Assembly: GCA_030619985.1 (NCBI GenBank)
Contig: JAUXAI010000031.1
Location: 1 to 14,122, forward strand
DNA length: 14,122 nt
Reading direction: 5' to 3'
Source: a bacterium
GTDB lineage: Bacteria; UBP18; UBA7526
Under the pieces are notes generated by a model, which had not been told where the DNA came from, did not search any database, and worked only from the letters and a program-made list of their open reading frames with translations. The stretch's first letter is position 1. Every line of letters begins with the position of its first letter. Position numbers and translations under genes: made by a program. Below, piece after piece: positions 7,126 through 13,640 of this stretch.

Positions 7126-8814
7126 TTACTCGGTCTTTATCTCTTTAATTCGTTGGCTGGCCTTCTCTGCCCAAGAGGTCTGGGGATATCTTTTAATCAC
7201 TTTTTCATATTCTTTCAGGGCCGGCTCAGATAGATTGTTTATCCTATAATTCTCTGCCAGGGTATAAAGAGCCTTTGCCTTATCCTCAGAGGTTAGTGAC
7301 TTTTTGGGTTTGGGCTTTTTCTTAGGAATATAATAAAATTCATAATCCTCAAAAATAGTTGCCCTTTTATTATCTTTCTCAAAATTAATTCTATAGCCTA
7401 TTTCTTGACCCTCTTCTAAATTAGCTGGTATTTTAATTTCAAAAGAATAAATTCTTCCAGCTAATTTCACTGAATGTTCAATATCTCTTGGTGAGATTAT
7501 TTTTTCATATGGATAATTTGAATTATTATCCCACATCTCTAAACACAATTTATCATCCAATTTTGGTCCTCCAAGAGTGCATTGGTACTTTCTAGTTTTA
7601 TTAGAACAATCCATCGCATGAGCTAAATTTATTCTATTTGTTGGAATATCAAAAAGAATTTCTAAATTATTTCTACCGTGCCACTAACCGTCTCCATCTA
7701 TATCAAGCCACAAATGAAGATTTGTAGGTTTATTTACAACTCCTGCAATATAAATATTATTTTTATTCCAAGTAGAATATATTTTTGATGAAATATGCAA
7801 CTCATCATATGTTCTTTTATCAGTTAAAAAAGTCCATCCTGCTTCTATATATCCATCAATAGAGGGAGAAAACTTTTCAACCTCTGAACAGATATCGTAA
7901 AGACTTCCCGTTAATCTTCCTTGATAAATACCGACCGTATATTTCTTTTTATTCCATCCTTTGCCTAACCGTTTATCATCAATGGGAAGGTCAGGCTTAT
8001 TATCTGGAATACCATTTTCATCATAATCGATAAGGTGGTTTATAGTTCCCCATTTCCTACTAAGACCTAACCAATTATTAAATTTTTTTAACCCTTCCGC
8101 CTGATAACTGAACTGTTCTCCGCCTTTAAAAGCATATGCTAATGGTTGGTCTCCATGAAACATTTCAGGATAACCACTCCGTTTATACATTTCATCTAAA
8201 GCGTGTTGAAATTCATGTACGAATATCCAAGTTATTTTATAATTCACAGAGGGATCATCGATAGGATAAACAACGCCTGTTGGCACCGGAAATACAGAAT
8301 GGGAAAAACCAACATCGAAGTTTCCGTGTACTCCCCAAGACCATGTGCCACCAACATCCGTAGATATGTGGAATATTGCTCCAAAATCTTTTATTTGATA
8401 GCCGGCATCATTTACAGCTTTTTCAATAGTTTGATCCCAATTTGAGTTCTTTCCTATTATTTCATTTATTGGGACATAAACTAAACTTAGATTTAATTTT
8501 AACCCGCTATTTCTCCAGTAAAATTTTCTTGCCAATTCTATTCCTTTCTTAAGTTTTGTCAACTCTACTTCATTTATTCCGTAATATACAACTGCCACGT
8601 TAATATTCATGTAATCTATTTTCTTTGGTGGCAAACTCTCACAAGCTTCATATTTTTCAGGTGATATGTCGGCATTTTTGTATAAGTTAGCACCAGTCTC
8701 AAAATATTCTTTATCAATTTCAGGTCTTTCTATAATCTCTGGCTTTTTCCGTGCCATTACCCAGACTAAAGCAACGACTATTACTGCTACTAACAATAAA
8801 TATATCTTTTTTAT
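7126..8814 (-). pseudogene. Membrane-anchored HExxH metallopeptidase-like gene with amber stop and no standard start
   Basis: One reading frame of about 562 codons is broken once, by TAG at 7684-7686. Upstream: Lys-rich start and membrane anchor (KKIYLLVAVIVVALVWV); a zinc-protease motif HEFQH in ITWIFVHEFQHALDE; a Ca-site-like DYDENGIPDNKPDLPIDD; then the start of a beta-rich domain ending LWLDIDGDG. The frame resumes after the TAG with WHGRNNLEI, completing what looks like a CBM9/DOMON-like domain. A Lys/Pro linker and a TPR-like helical tail follow. No canonical start fits: AAGGAG has ATA (8812-8814) 9 nt downstream and TTG (8796) 27 nt downstream. The gene is more AT-rich than its neighbours, suggesting transfer. 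It is probably an extracytoplasmic protease-like protein. Pseudogene, UAG readthrough and assembly error are all possible. If the stop is real, the two halves are 7687-8814 and 7126-7614. Confidence 0.65.
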
Positions 8815-8859
8815 TCTACTTTTCTCCTTTTAAATTTCATTATGTTTCTTTTACAAGTA

Positions 8860-8964
8860 TCACTTCTTCTTTTTCTTCTTCTTTACACACTTCCATTTGT
8901 CACAACAAGCTTTATACAACTTCTGGTATAAATCCGAACAATCGTTAATCGGCTCCCCCACCAT
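8860..8964 (-). CDS. Small Cys/Lys-rich ORF (34 codons)
   Basis: This ORF begins with ATG directly after the TAA stop of lipA (TAAATG), so it could be translated by coupling, with GGTGG just upstream as a weak Shine-Dalgarno. It begins MVGEPINDCSDLYQKL and has four Cys (9, 20, 21, 26), aromatic residues Y13, Y17 and W24, and a C-terminal run of seven Lys. A short amphipathic Cys-rich peptide with a basic tail could bind metal, nucleic acid or a membrane, but I recognise no family. The ORF is short enough to occur by chance, and the Lys run comes from a purine-rich AAG tract, so this is a candidate only. Confidence 0.4.
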   Translation of the reverse strand: MVGEPINDCSDLYQKLYKACCDKWKCVKKKKKKK

Positions 8965-9915
8965 TTACCACCGCGTAGGTGTCAAGTGGTTCAATACATA
9001 TTCTCCAGCATGGTAGGAACTGCGGACCAGGGGGCCGGACTCAATATGTAAGAAGCCCAACTCTTCTCCTATCTCTTTGAACTCTTTAAACTCTTCTGGA
9101 GAGTAGTATTTAGTGATAGGAAGATGATTCAGAGAAGGCTGGAGATACTGGCCAATAGTAAAGATATCACATTCTACTTCCCTTAAATCCTTCATAACTT
9201 CTGTAATTTCTTCTTTTCTCTCTCCCATCCCAACCATTATTCCCGATTTGGTAAAAATATTTGGGTTTACCCCGCTCCTGCGTGCAGGGGCGGGGTTTAT
9301 TTCCTTCGCCACTTTTAAGAGATTTAATGACCTTTTATAATTTCCTTGCGATCTCACGATAGGAAATAACCTTTCTACCGTCTCTAAGTTATGGGCCAAA
9401 ACATAGGGTTTGGCGTCAATCACCTTCTTTAACGAATCTGGGTTCCCTTTAAAATCGGGAATGAGGACTTCTATTTTTGTTCCTGAAGATAGATCTTTTA
9501 CTGCCTGAATTGTCTGAGCAAAGATGCTTGCTCCACCATCTAATAGATCGTCCCTGGTAACAGAAGTAATGACCACATAATTGAGGTTTAACTTCTTAAC
9601 TATTCTGGCTACTCTTTCTGGTTCACCCCGTCCCGTCTGTGACGGGCGGGGCTCATTTAAGTCCACTTCTAAAGGAGTTCCCTTTTTGACATTGCAGTAG
9701 GTGCAGTTCCTGGTGCAGACATCCCCTAAGATCATGAAGGTAGCGGTTCCCTTGCTAAAGCATTCTGCGATATTGGGGCACTTTGCTTCCTCACAGATAG
9801 TATGAAGTCTGGAAGATGTTAAAAGAGACTTTATTCTAAAAAATTCTTTCCTGGAAGGAATCTTCACCTTGAGCCAATCAGGATGCCTTCTTTTATTTAT
9901 TCCCTGATTACCCAT
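8965..9915 (-). CDS. lipA: Lipoyl synthase LipA with two short in-frame insertions
   Basis: This radical-SAM enzyme inserts two sulfurs into the protein-bound octanoyl chain to make lipoyl groups. It has 316 residues with both iron-sulfur motifs: the auxiliary cluster CX4CX5C (C41, C46, C52) and the radical-SAM CX3CX2C (C67, C71, C74). Further hallmarks are VTRDDLLDGGA (119-129), TKSGIMVGMGE (222-232), GQYLQPS and RSSYHAGE near the C-terminus. Residues 90-99 and 207-216 are not expected in LipA. Each is encoded by a GC-rich 30-nt palindrome, and the sequence reads normally without it (NEPERVA and KEINPNIFTKSG). Both lie away from the catalytic motifs, so activity is plausibly kept. The start at ATG 9915 overlaps the DUF123-MOSC gene by 19 bp. 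With LipM at 6197-6979 it completes lipoate synthesis. Confidence 0.95.
   Translation of the reverse strand: MGNQGINKRRHPDWLKVKIPSRKEFFRIKSLLTSSRLHTICEEAKCPNIAECFSKGTATFMILGDVCTRNCTYCNVKKGTPLEVDLNEPRPSQTGRGEPERVARIVKKLNLNYVVITSVTRDDLLDGGASIFAQTIQAVKDLSSGTKIEVLIPDFKGNPDSLKKVIDAKPYVLAHNLETVERLFPIVRSQGNYKRSLNLLKVAKEINPAPARRSGVNPNIFTKSGIMVGMGERKEEITEVMKDLREVECDIFTIGQYLQPSLNHLPITKYYSPEEFKEFKEIGEELGFLHIESGPLVRSSYHAGEYVLNHLTPTRW
9263..9299. repeat. 30-nt palindromic in-frame insert in lipA (copy 2)
   Basis: The hairpin at 9270-9295 has an 11-bp stem (CCCCGCTCCTG against CAGGGGCGGGG, with one T-G wobble) and loop CGTG. It is flanked by a perfect 7-nt direct repeat GGGTTTA at 9263-9269 and 9293-9299, exactly 30 nt apart. 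Removing one repeat plus the palindrome restores KEINPNIFTKSG in LipA. Confidence 0.75.
9620..9655. repeat. 30-nt palindromic in-frame insert in lipA (copy 1)
   Basis: The hairpin at 9626-9651 pairs CCCCG with CGGGG and CCCGTC with GACGGG around a single bulged T and a TGT loop. It is flanked by near-identical 6-nt repeats GGTTCA (9620-9625) and GGCTCA (9650-9655), exactly 30 nt apart. Removing it restores NEPERVARIV in LipA. It shares the CCCCG...CGGGG ends with the copy at 9270-9295. Confidence 0.7.
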
Positions 9916-10721
9916 ATGTTATCCCCAACTTTTATCTGGCCACTTTTTCTGACTTTGCAGAAAACCCCATACTTAGGAAGTAAAGAATAGCCTCGATAGG
10001 AATAGGCATGGGGCCCTTTTCCCTTGCCAATCTGACTCACTTCTAATATTGTTTTTCCTACTTTCAATCTTGTCTTAAAGGGTAGAGATAATATATCTAT
10101 TCCTTGAGTAGTAATGTTTTCAGCAAAGTTCCCCGGTTGGAAAGGAAAAGGAAGTTTCTTTCTCTTTACATCTTCTATGGCTAAGAGGCTCACCTCTTTC
10201 TCTGTTCCAAAATGGGCATCCCCCACCAAACCAAATCCTTTCTTTAGATAACCTTTTTTCACATTATTCTTCGGTTTTTCCTTTCTTTTACTCCTACAGA
10301 CTCCCATTACTTTCCCTATAACATACTTTTCAAAGTTCAGTTCTTTTAACAAGGTTTTAACTTCACTTTCCTTATTGGTATAAAAAAGATGACTTGGGCA
10401 TCGGCAGTCAGAAGAACCAAAACTTCTTATTAAGCGGGATGAAGGAAGTAAAGAAATCTTTTGGGCCAATTTGCACTCCTTTAGGCCGCTACTGGCCCAC
10501 GCTTCTTTAATCTCTACCCCTTTCTGGGAGAGAAGATAATCTATATGCCAGAATAATTTTTTCTTCTTCCTATAATGCCTTGCTACTCTTGCCGCAAAGT
10601 TTGTCTTCGCCCTTCCGATATAGAGGTAAGTTCCTTTCTTAAAAGCAATTCTCCCCAGGCTTCCTATTACAATCCTCTTTTTCTGGGAAACCCGAATGAA
10701 AAGTATATAAACATCGTTCAC
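9897..10721 (-). CDS. DUF123 (GIY-YIG-like) - MOSC domain fusion protein
   Basis: This 274-residue two-domain protein starts with DUF123 (about 1-130), a GIY-YIG-nuclease-like family frequent in archaea. Its hallmarks here are GTYLYIGRA (30-38), R45/H49, FWHIDYLL (57-64) and CRCPSHLFY (106-114). Residues about 135-272 form a MOSC domain with GLVGDAHFG (164-172), PGNFAENITTQGID (196-209), LEVSQIGKG (226-234), PKYGVFCKV (249-257) and IKVGD. MOSC domains bind molybdenum cofactor or handle sulfur through a Cys that normally follows the IGK motif; here that place reads IGKGKGPHAYSY with no Cys. The GTG start at 10721 overlaps the stop of the phosphatase gene by 4 bp (GTGA), and its end overlaps lipA, so it is tightly coupled in the operon. 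Its role is unknown. Confidence 0.85.
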   Translation of the reverse strand: MNDVYILFIRVSQKKRIVIGSLGRIAFKKGTYLYIGRAKTNFAARVARHYRKKKKLFWHIDYLLSQKGVEIKEAWASSGLKECKLAQKISLLPSSRLIRSFGSSDCRCPSHLFYTNKESEVKTLLKELNFEKYVIGKVMGVCRSKRKEKPKNNVKKGYLKKGFGLVGDAHFGTEKEVSLLAIEDVKRKKLPFPFQPGNFAENITTQGIDILSLPFKTRLKVGKTILEVSQIGKGKGPHAYSYRGYSLLPKYGVFCKVRKSGQIKVGDNIWVIRE

Positions 10722-11500
10722 TTTATTATCTTAAGGACCTTGGAATGTATTCTTCTGTTAGATGCAATATATCCTTTGCTATTTAGGGTCCATCTCTTAC
10801 CCTTTAAATCGGTTGCTTTGCCTTCTGCCTCTTCTACTAAAAGAAGGCCAGCGGCAAAATCCCAAGGTTTATCATTATATTCTATCTCTAAGTCTGCCTT
10901 GCCTTCTGCTACATAGGTAAGGCCGCGTACTGTAGAGCCAAACATCCTGATATTAAAGACCTCATCCACTAACTTATCCAGATACTTTAGCATTGGCCCT
11001 TTATTAAGTCGGATGGTGCTATCGTAGATCATGGTAGTATGGTCTAAATCTTTTCGAGAAACACTGATTTTTCTCTGGTTAAGGAAGGCCCCTTTACCTT
11101 TTTCAGCAAAATATAATTCATCACTCATAGGAAGATAGATGACCCCTAAAATAACCTTATCTCTATATGCTAAGGCGATGGAGGTTCCAAAGTTCTCCAT
11201 ACCGCGGATATAGTTATGGGTTCCATCCAAGGGATCGATAATCCACCTGAAATCAGAATCGAAGGTTTGATATTTAGTTTCTTCTGACAGGATATTATCC
11301 TCTGGATAATCTTTCTTAATTAAGTTTACAATCTTTTCTTCTGCCTTGAGATCGATATCGGTAACCAGGCTCCTCTCCCCCTTGGTTTTAATCCGAATGG
11401 TTCTGCCAAAATAATGTTTTAATATCTTGCCTGCTTCTTTAGCGGCTTTAATTGCTAATTCTTTTCTTTTACTAACCTCTGAGTCTCTTTTCTTTACCAC
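10718..11500 (-). CDS. Inositol monophosphatase-family phosphatase
   Basis: This 260-residue Mg-dependent sugar-phosphate phosphatase of the IMPase/FBPase-IV/CysQ superfamily has metal ligands in LSEE (71-74), [12 protein letters not shown] (86-97; D89, D92) and WDFAAG (213-218; D214). The length and motifs are those of cytosolic IMPase or SuhB-like enzymes. Substrates in the family include inositol-1-phosphate, fructose-1,6-bisphosphate and PAP, and the sequence alone does not decide between them. The start is GTG at 11500, with GGGGA about 6 nt upstream, and overlaps the DUF6485 gene by 7 bp. The 3' end overlaps the DUF123-MOSC gene (GTGA). Confidence 0.92.
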   Translation of the reverse strand: MVKKRDSEVSKRKELAIKAAKEAGKILKHYFGRTIRIKTKGERSLVTDIDLKAEEKIVNLIKKDYPEDNILSEETKYQTFDSDFRWIIDPLDGTHNYIRGMENFGTSIALAYRDKVILGVIYLPMSDELYFAEKGKGAFLNQRKISVSRKDLDHTTMIYDSTIRLNKGPMLKYLDKLVDEVFNIRMFGSTVRGLTYVAEGKADLEIEYNDKPWDFAAGLLLVEEAEGKATDLKGKRWTLNSKGYIASNRRIHSKVLKIIK

Positions 11501-11706
11501 CAGCGTCCCCTTTCCTGATAGGTTTTGATGAACCTCTCAATGGAACGATCGAAGGTCTTTTCTACATCATTGGGAAAGAGACAGGCTGGTAGTTCACCTA
11601 TTCTCCAATGATACTGAATACATTCGCAACAAAGACCCTTTTTATCGCACGGTTCATAGGTACAATTGCATCTTGCCTTATTCTCCGTTATCTTACATTC
11701 TGCCAT
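11494..11706 (-). CDS. DUF6485-type Cys-rich small protein
   Basis: This is a 70-residue protein of the uncharacterised DUF6485 family. It begins [20 protein letters not shown] and carries eight Cys (4, 13, 15, 20, 26, 27, 29, 42), followed by ELPACLFP and DRSIERFI, the typical conserved tail. The spacing suggests a metal or iron-sulfur site; the function is unknown. I start it at ATG 11706, which has GGGAGG 9-10 nt upstream. The open frame runs further up to 11751, but that part is translation of the repeat-filled spacer and unlikely to be protein. The stop overlaps the phosphatase start. Confidence 0.82.
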   Translation of the reverse strand: MAECKITENKARCNCTYEPCDKKGLCCECIQYHWRIGELPACLFPNDVEKTFDRSIERFIKTYQERGRWW

Positions 11707-11732
11707 ATCAATTAACCTCCCTTGCAACCGCT

Positions 11733-11821
11733 GAAACGCAGAATTAAACACAGAGACGCCGAGATTATAGGGGCACTGGATTTCCTCTGCGTTTCTATTT
11801 TACTTTCGGCGACTCTGCGTT
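11733..11821. repeat. ACGCAGAG-type repeat with interleaved inverted arms
   Basis: Arm A (GAAACGCAGA, 11733-11742) is the exact reverse complement of A' (11786-11795). Arm B (CAGAGACGCCGA, 11751-11762) matches B' (11806-11817) at 11 of 12 positions. The order is A-B-A'-B', so both stems cannot nest and would form a pseudoknot-like fold. CTCTGCGTT is also repeated directly at 11785 and 11813. The element fills the spacer and covers the last codons of the metallo-beta-lactamase-fold gene. A TATAAT on the minus strand (11764-11769) has no matching -35 box. Confidence 0.55.
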
Positions 11822-12601
11822 ACCTAATCTTGCTCCACAGCCCAGATCGAAGAAATTCTCCTTCCAAGTCTCTCTGAATAACTCTATCGGCTTTCCTCCT
11901 GTGCAGTGGGAAGGACCGACTTTTTCCACACCAATTGCTTTCAGATCTTTAATGATTCTTTTGACTTGGGGTTCGCTATAGGCTAAGAGGTGGAATCCTC
12001 CTAAGACAAGGTAAACCTTCTCCTTCTTCAATAACCTCTGGGCCCTTCTGACAATATTTACTACTCCCGGATGGGCACAGCCAGTAACAACCATCAATCC
12101 TTTTTTGGTATCAATGACTAAAGTCTGCTCTTTGATCCATCCGGCAAAGCCGGACAACTCTCCTGTAGTATAGACACTTTTGCAGATTTTTACTGGATTG
12201 TGGACAGAGACTACCTTGGCCCCCTTTCTCCCCACTTTTTCCTTAAAATCCTGGGGCAAGGAAGCCGGCAAATAAACAGTGACCTCATGATTCTTATCTA
12301 AGAGACTTAATAATCCACCCCGATGGTCCCAGTGGATATGGGAGATGACTACCACATCTATTTTTTGAGGATCGACTTTCAACTTTTCCATATTGGATAA
12401 TAGTATTTCACCATCACCCCCGGTATCGAAGAGGATGGTCTTTTCCAAACCCTCAATGAGACAGGAGAAACCCCAAGCAGTAGTGAGTTCCTCATTATGG
12501 GGAACATTGTTATAAAGGATGGTAAAGGATATATCCTGGGCAAAAGCCGCTACGGGAACCAAAACAGAAAATAAAACAATAACAAGAATTCTTTTATACA
12601 T
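11795..12601 (-). CDS. Exported metallo-beta-lactamase-fold hydrolase
   Basis: This 268-residue protein has an N-terminal signal peptide ([21 protein letters not shown], likely cut after A21) and a metallo-beta-lactamase domain. It shows [12 protein letters not shown] (57-68), [10 protein letters not shown] (87-96; H88, H90, D92, H93), GCAHPG (174-179; H177), GGFHLL (201-206) and SHCTGG (231-236). The layout fits the family annotated as dihydropterin-ribofuranosyl-aminobenzene-phosphate synthase-like, close to MJ0296-type proteins, which are usually cytosolic; export is unusual. The substrate is unknown. It starts 2 nt after the DUF169 stop. Its last residues (GNAESPKVK) are encoded by a repeat, so the natural C-terminus may once have been different. 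Confidence 0.87.
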   Translation of the reverse strand: MYKRILVIVLFSVLVPVAAFAQDISFTILYNNVPHNEELTTAWGFSCLIEGLEKTILFDTGGDGEILLSNMEKLKVDPQKIDVVVISHIHWDHRGGLLSLLDKNHEVTVYLPASLPQDFKEKVGRKGAKVVSVHNPVKICKSVYTTGELSGFAGWIKEQTLVIDTKKGLMVVTGCAHPGVVNIVRRAQRLLKKEKVYLVLGGFHLLAYSEPQVKRIIKDLKAIGVEKVGPSHCTGGKPIELFRETWKENFFDLGCGARLGNAESPKVK

Positions 12602-12603
12602 AG

Positions 12604-13230
12604 TTACTTTCCTTCCAATAAAATTTTGGCTACCCGGGAATCGGTAGGAATGCTTAAGAAAAGTTCCTCTTTATTTAAATTTACTCCCGGCCTTGAACCA
12701 TAGCAGCCTAAAGAGATATTGGCCTGGCCAGTTATTAAGGGATAGGCAGTGCACTCCCCGCACATGGCACCAATTCCACTCATAGAGGCCTTAATTCTTT
12801 TCCCCGTAGTGCGAGAAAATTTCTGCACCAGAATCATAATCTCTTGAGGATTGTCTATGATAATGATGACATCTGCTTTTAGATTTTTGGTGGGATAAGG
12901 AAAGTAGATAATACATTTTTCGCTCTCTTTTAGACAATGGCCTGAATTCAAATAGCTTAAGGCTACCTTCTCATCAATAGCATCATCCCAGCTAACTAAA
13001 GTCTGAGAGAGTTCTTTTACCAAAGTTCGAGAGAGATCTCTTAAATTCTTTCTTTCAAGTCCTAAATAAAATCTGGCCAGAGGGCAGGAGATATCTTCGC
13101 CTCGGGCATAAAGAATAGTCCCTCCTCTGGCCTGGCCAACAAAATGACAGTGTTTATCCGGAGATTTCACTCTCTCAATTCCTACAGGTTCTTTTTTAAC
13201 AATGGCTATTCCGATTCTGTTACTTCCCAC
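12604..13230 (-). CDS. DUF169 family protein
   Basis: This 208-residue protein of the uncharacterised DUF169 family has Cys residues at 28, 49, 99, 106, 157, 160 and 176, and the family-like segments YARGEDISCPLARFYLG (41-57), ADVIIIIDNPQEIMILVQ (119-136), SGIGAMCGECTAYPL (151-165) and SLGCYGSRPG (173-182). The conserved Cys pattern hints at a metal or iron-sulfur ligand. The start is GTG 13230, inside the end of the NifX-like gene (11-bp overlap), with AAGGA a few nt upstream. It is followed 2 nt later by the exported metallo-beta-lactamase-fold gene. There is no signal peptide. The biochemical function is not established for the family. Confidence 0.8.
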   Translation of the reverse strand: MGSNRIGIAIVKKEPVGIERVKSPDKHCHFVGQARGGTILYARGEDISCPLARFYLGLERKNLRDLSRTLVKELSQTLVSWDDAIDEKVALSYLNSGHCLKESEKCIIYFPYPTKNLKADVIIIIDNPQEIMILVQKFSRTTGKRIKASMSGIGAMCGECTAYPLITGQANISLGCYGSRPGVNLNKEELFLSIPTDSRVAKILLEGK

Positions 13231-13534
13231 TATATCCTTTCACTGCTTCTGAGACAGTACCACTTATTCCGGTTACTACCTTGACTCCGGCGCTTTCTAA
13301 AGCTGCCTTAGCATTGGGGCCGCAGGCGCCGGTCAAAACCACCTCTGCTCCATGCTTGGCAATGAGAGAGGCGGTATGAGGGCCTACCCCGGATAGTTCC
13401 CCGATATAAGGGTTGGGCACCACATCGAATTTCATAGTATCAGAATCAACGATGAGGAAATACTGTGCCCGGCCAAACTTCTCACTCACCTGAGCGCTCA
13501 ACGAACCTCCGGTAGATGATATAGCAATCTTCAT
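13220..13534 (-). CDS. NifX/NifB-type (dinitrogenase cofactor-binding superfamily) small protein
   Basis: This 104-residue stand-alone member of the dinitrogenase iron-molybdenum cofactor-binding superfamily (PF02579 type) begins MKIAISSTGGSLSAQVSEKF. It has the typical FGRAQYFLIVD (20-30), GVGPHTASLIAKHGAEVVL (49-67) and TGACGPNA (68-75, C71) segments. In NifX/NafY/NifB such domains bind metal-sulfur cofactors. Stand-alone copies are widespread in anaerobes without nitrogenase, and no nif genes are in this window. The ATG at 13534 follows an excellent AAGGAGG (13543-13549). The frame is open up to 13594, but that part is the ACAGAT repeat read as protein. It leads the gene set NifX-like, DUF169, exported MBL-fold. 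Confidence 0.9.
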   Translation of the reverse strand: MKIAISSTGGSLSAQVSEKFGRAQYFLIVDSDTMKFDVVPNPYIGELSGVGPHTASLIAKHGAEVVLTGACGPNAKAALESAGVKVVTGISGTVSEAVKGYSGK

Positions 13535-13554
13535 TCTCTTTACCTCCTTACAAC

Positions 13555-13598
13555 ACAGATTCACACAGATAAAATACAGATTGCCACAGATCACAGAT
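13555..13598. repeat. Five ACAGAT repeats at about 10-bp spacing
   Basis: ACAGAT begins at 13555, 13565, 13576, 13586 and 13593 (spacings 10, 11, 10, 7), placing the first four on one face of the helix. The array lies directly upstream of the NifX-like Shine-Dalgarno. It may be an interspersed repeat remnant or a phased protein-binding site. Confidence 0.55.
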
Positions 13599-13608
13599 AC
13601 TTAATAGA

Positions 13609-13623
13609 TTGATAGCTTATCAA
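13609..13623. promoter_or_regulatory. 15-nt dyad (TTGATA-GCT-TATCAA)
   Basis: A perfect 6-bp inverted repeat with a 3-nt centre lies in the spacer between the YibE/F-type gene and the NifX-like gene, 75 nt upstream of the latter start. There is no T-tract, so it is not a terminator. An operator is possible but unproven. Confidence 0.3.
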
Positions 13624-13640
13624 CTCACTTTCCCACTTTC

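Noticed and set aside
10575-10916. Plus-strand ORFs, including the longest (113 codons)
   Set aside because: All plus-strand ORFs lie antisense to well-identified genes, lack Shine-Dalgarno sites and resemble no family.
11707-11751. Upstream extension of the DUF6485 protein
   Set aside because: It is repeat DNA; the family normally begins with MxECK, and GGGAGG precedes ATG 11706.
11764-11769. Perfect TATAAT on the minus strand before the DUF6485 gene as a promoter
   Set aside because: No -35-like box at 16-18 nt and no TGn extension; it lies in repeat DNA, so it is kept only as a note.
12141-12155. TCCGGC-AAA-GCCGGA palindrome inside the metallo-beta-lactamase-fold gene
   Set aside because: It encodes SGFAG in a normal place, has no flanking direct repeat and adds no extra residues. 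It looks like a chance result of codon choice, unlike the lipA inserts.
13535-13594. Upstream extension of the NifX-like protein
   Set aside because: It is translation of the ACAGAT repeat and the Shine-Dalgarno itself; AAGGAGG points to ATG 13534.
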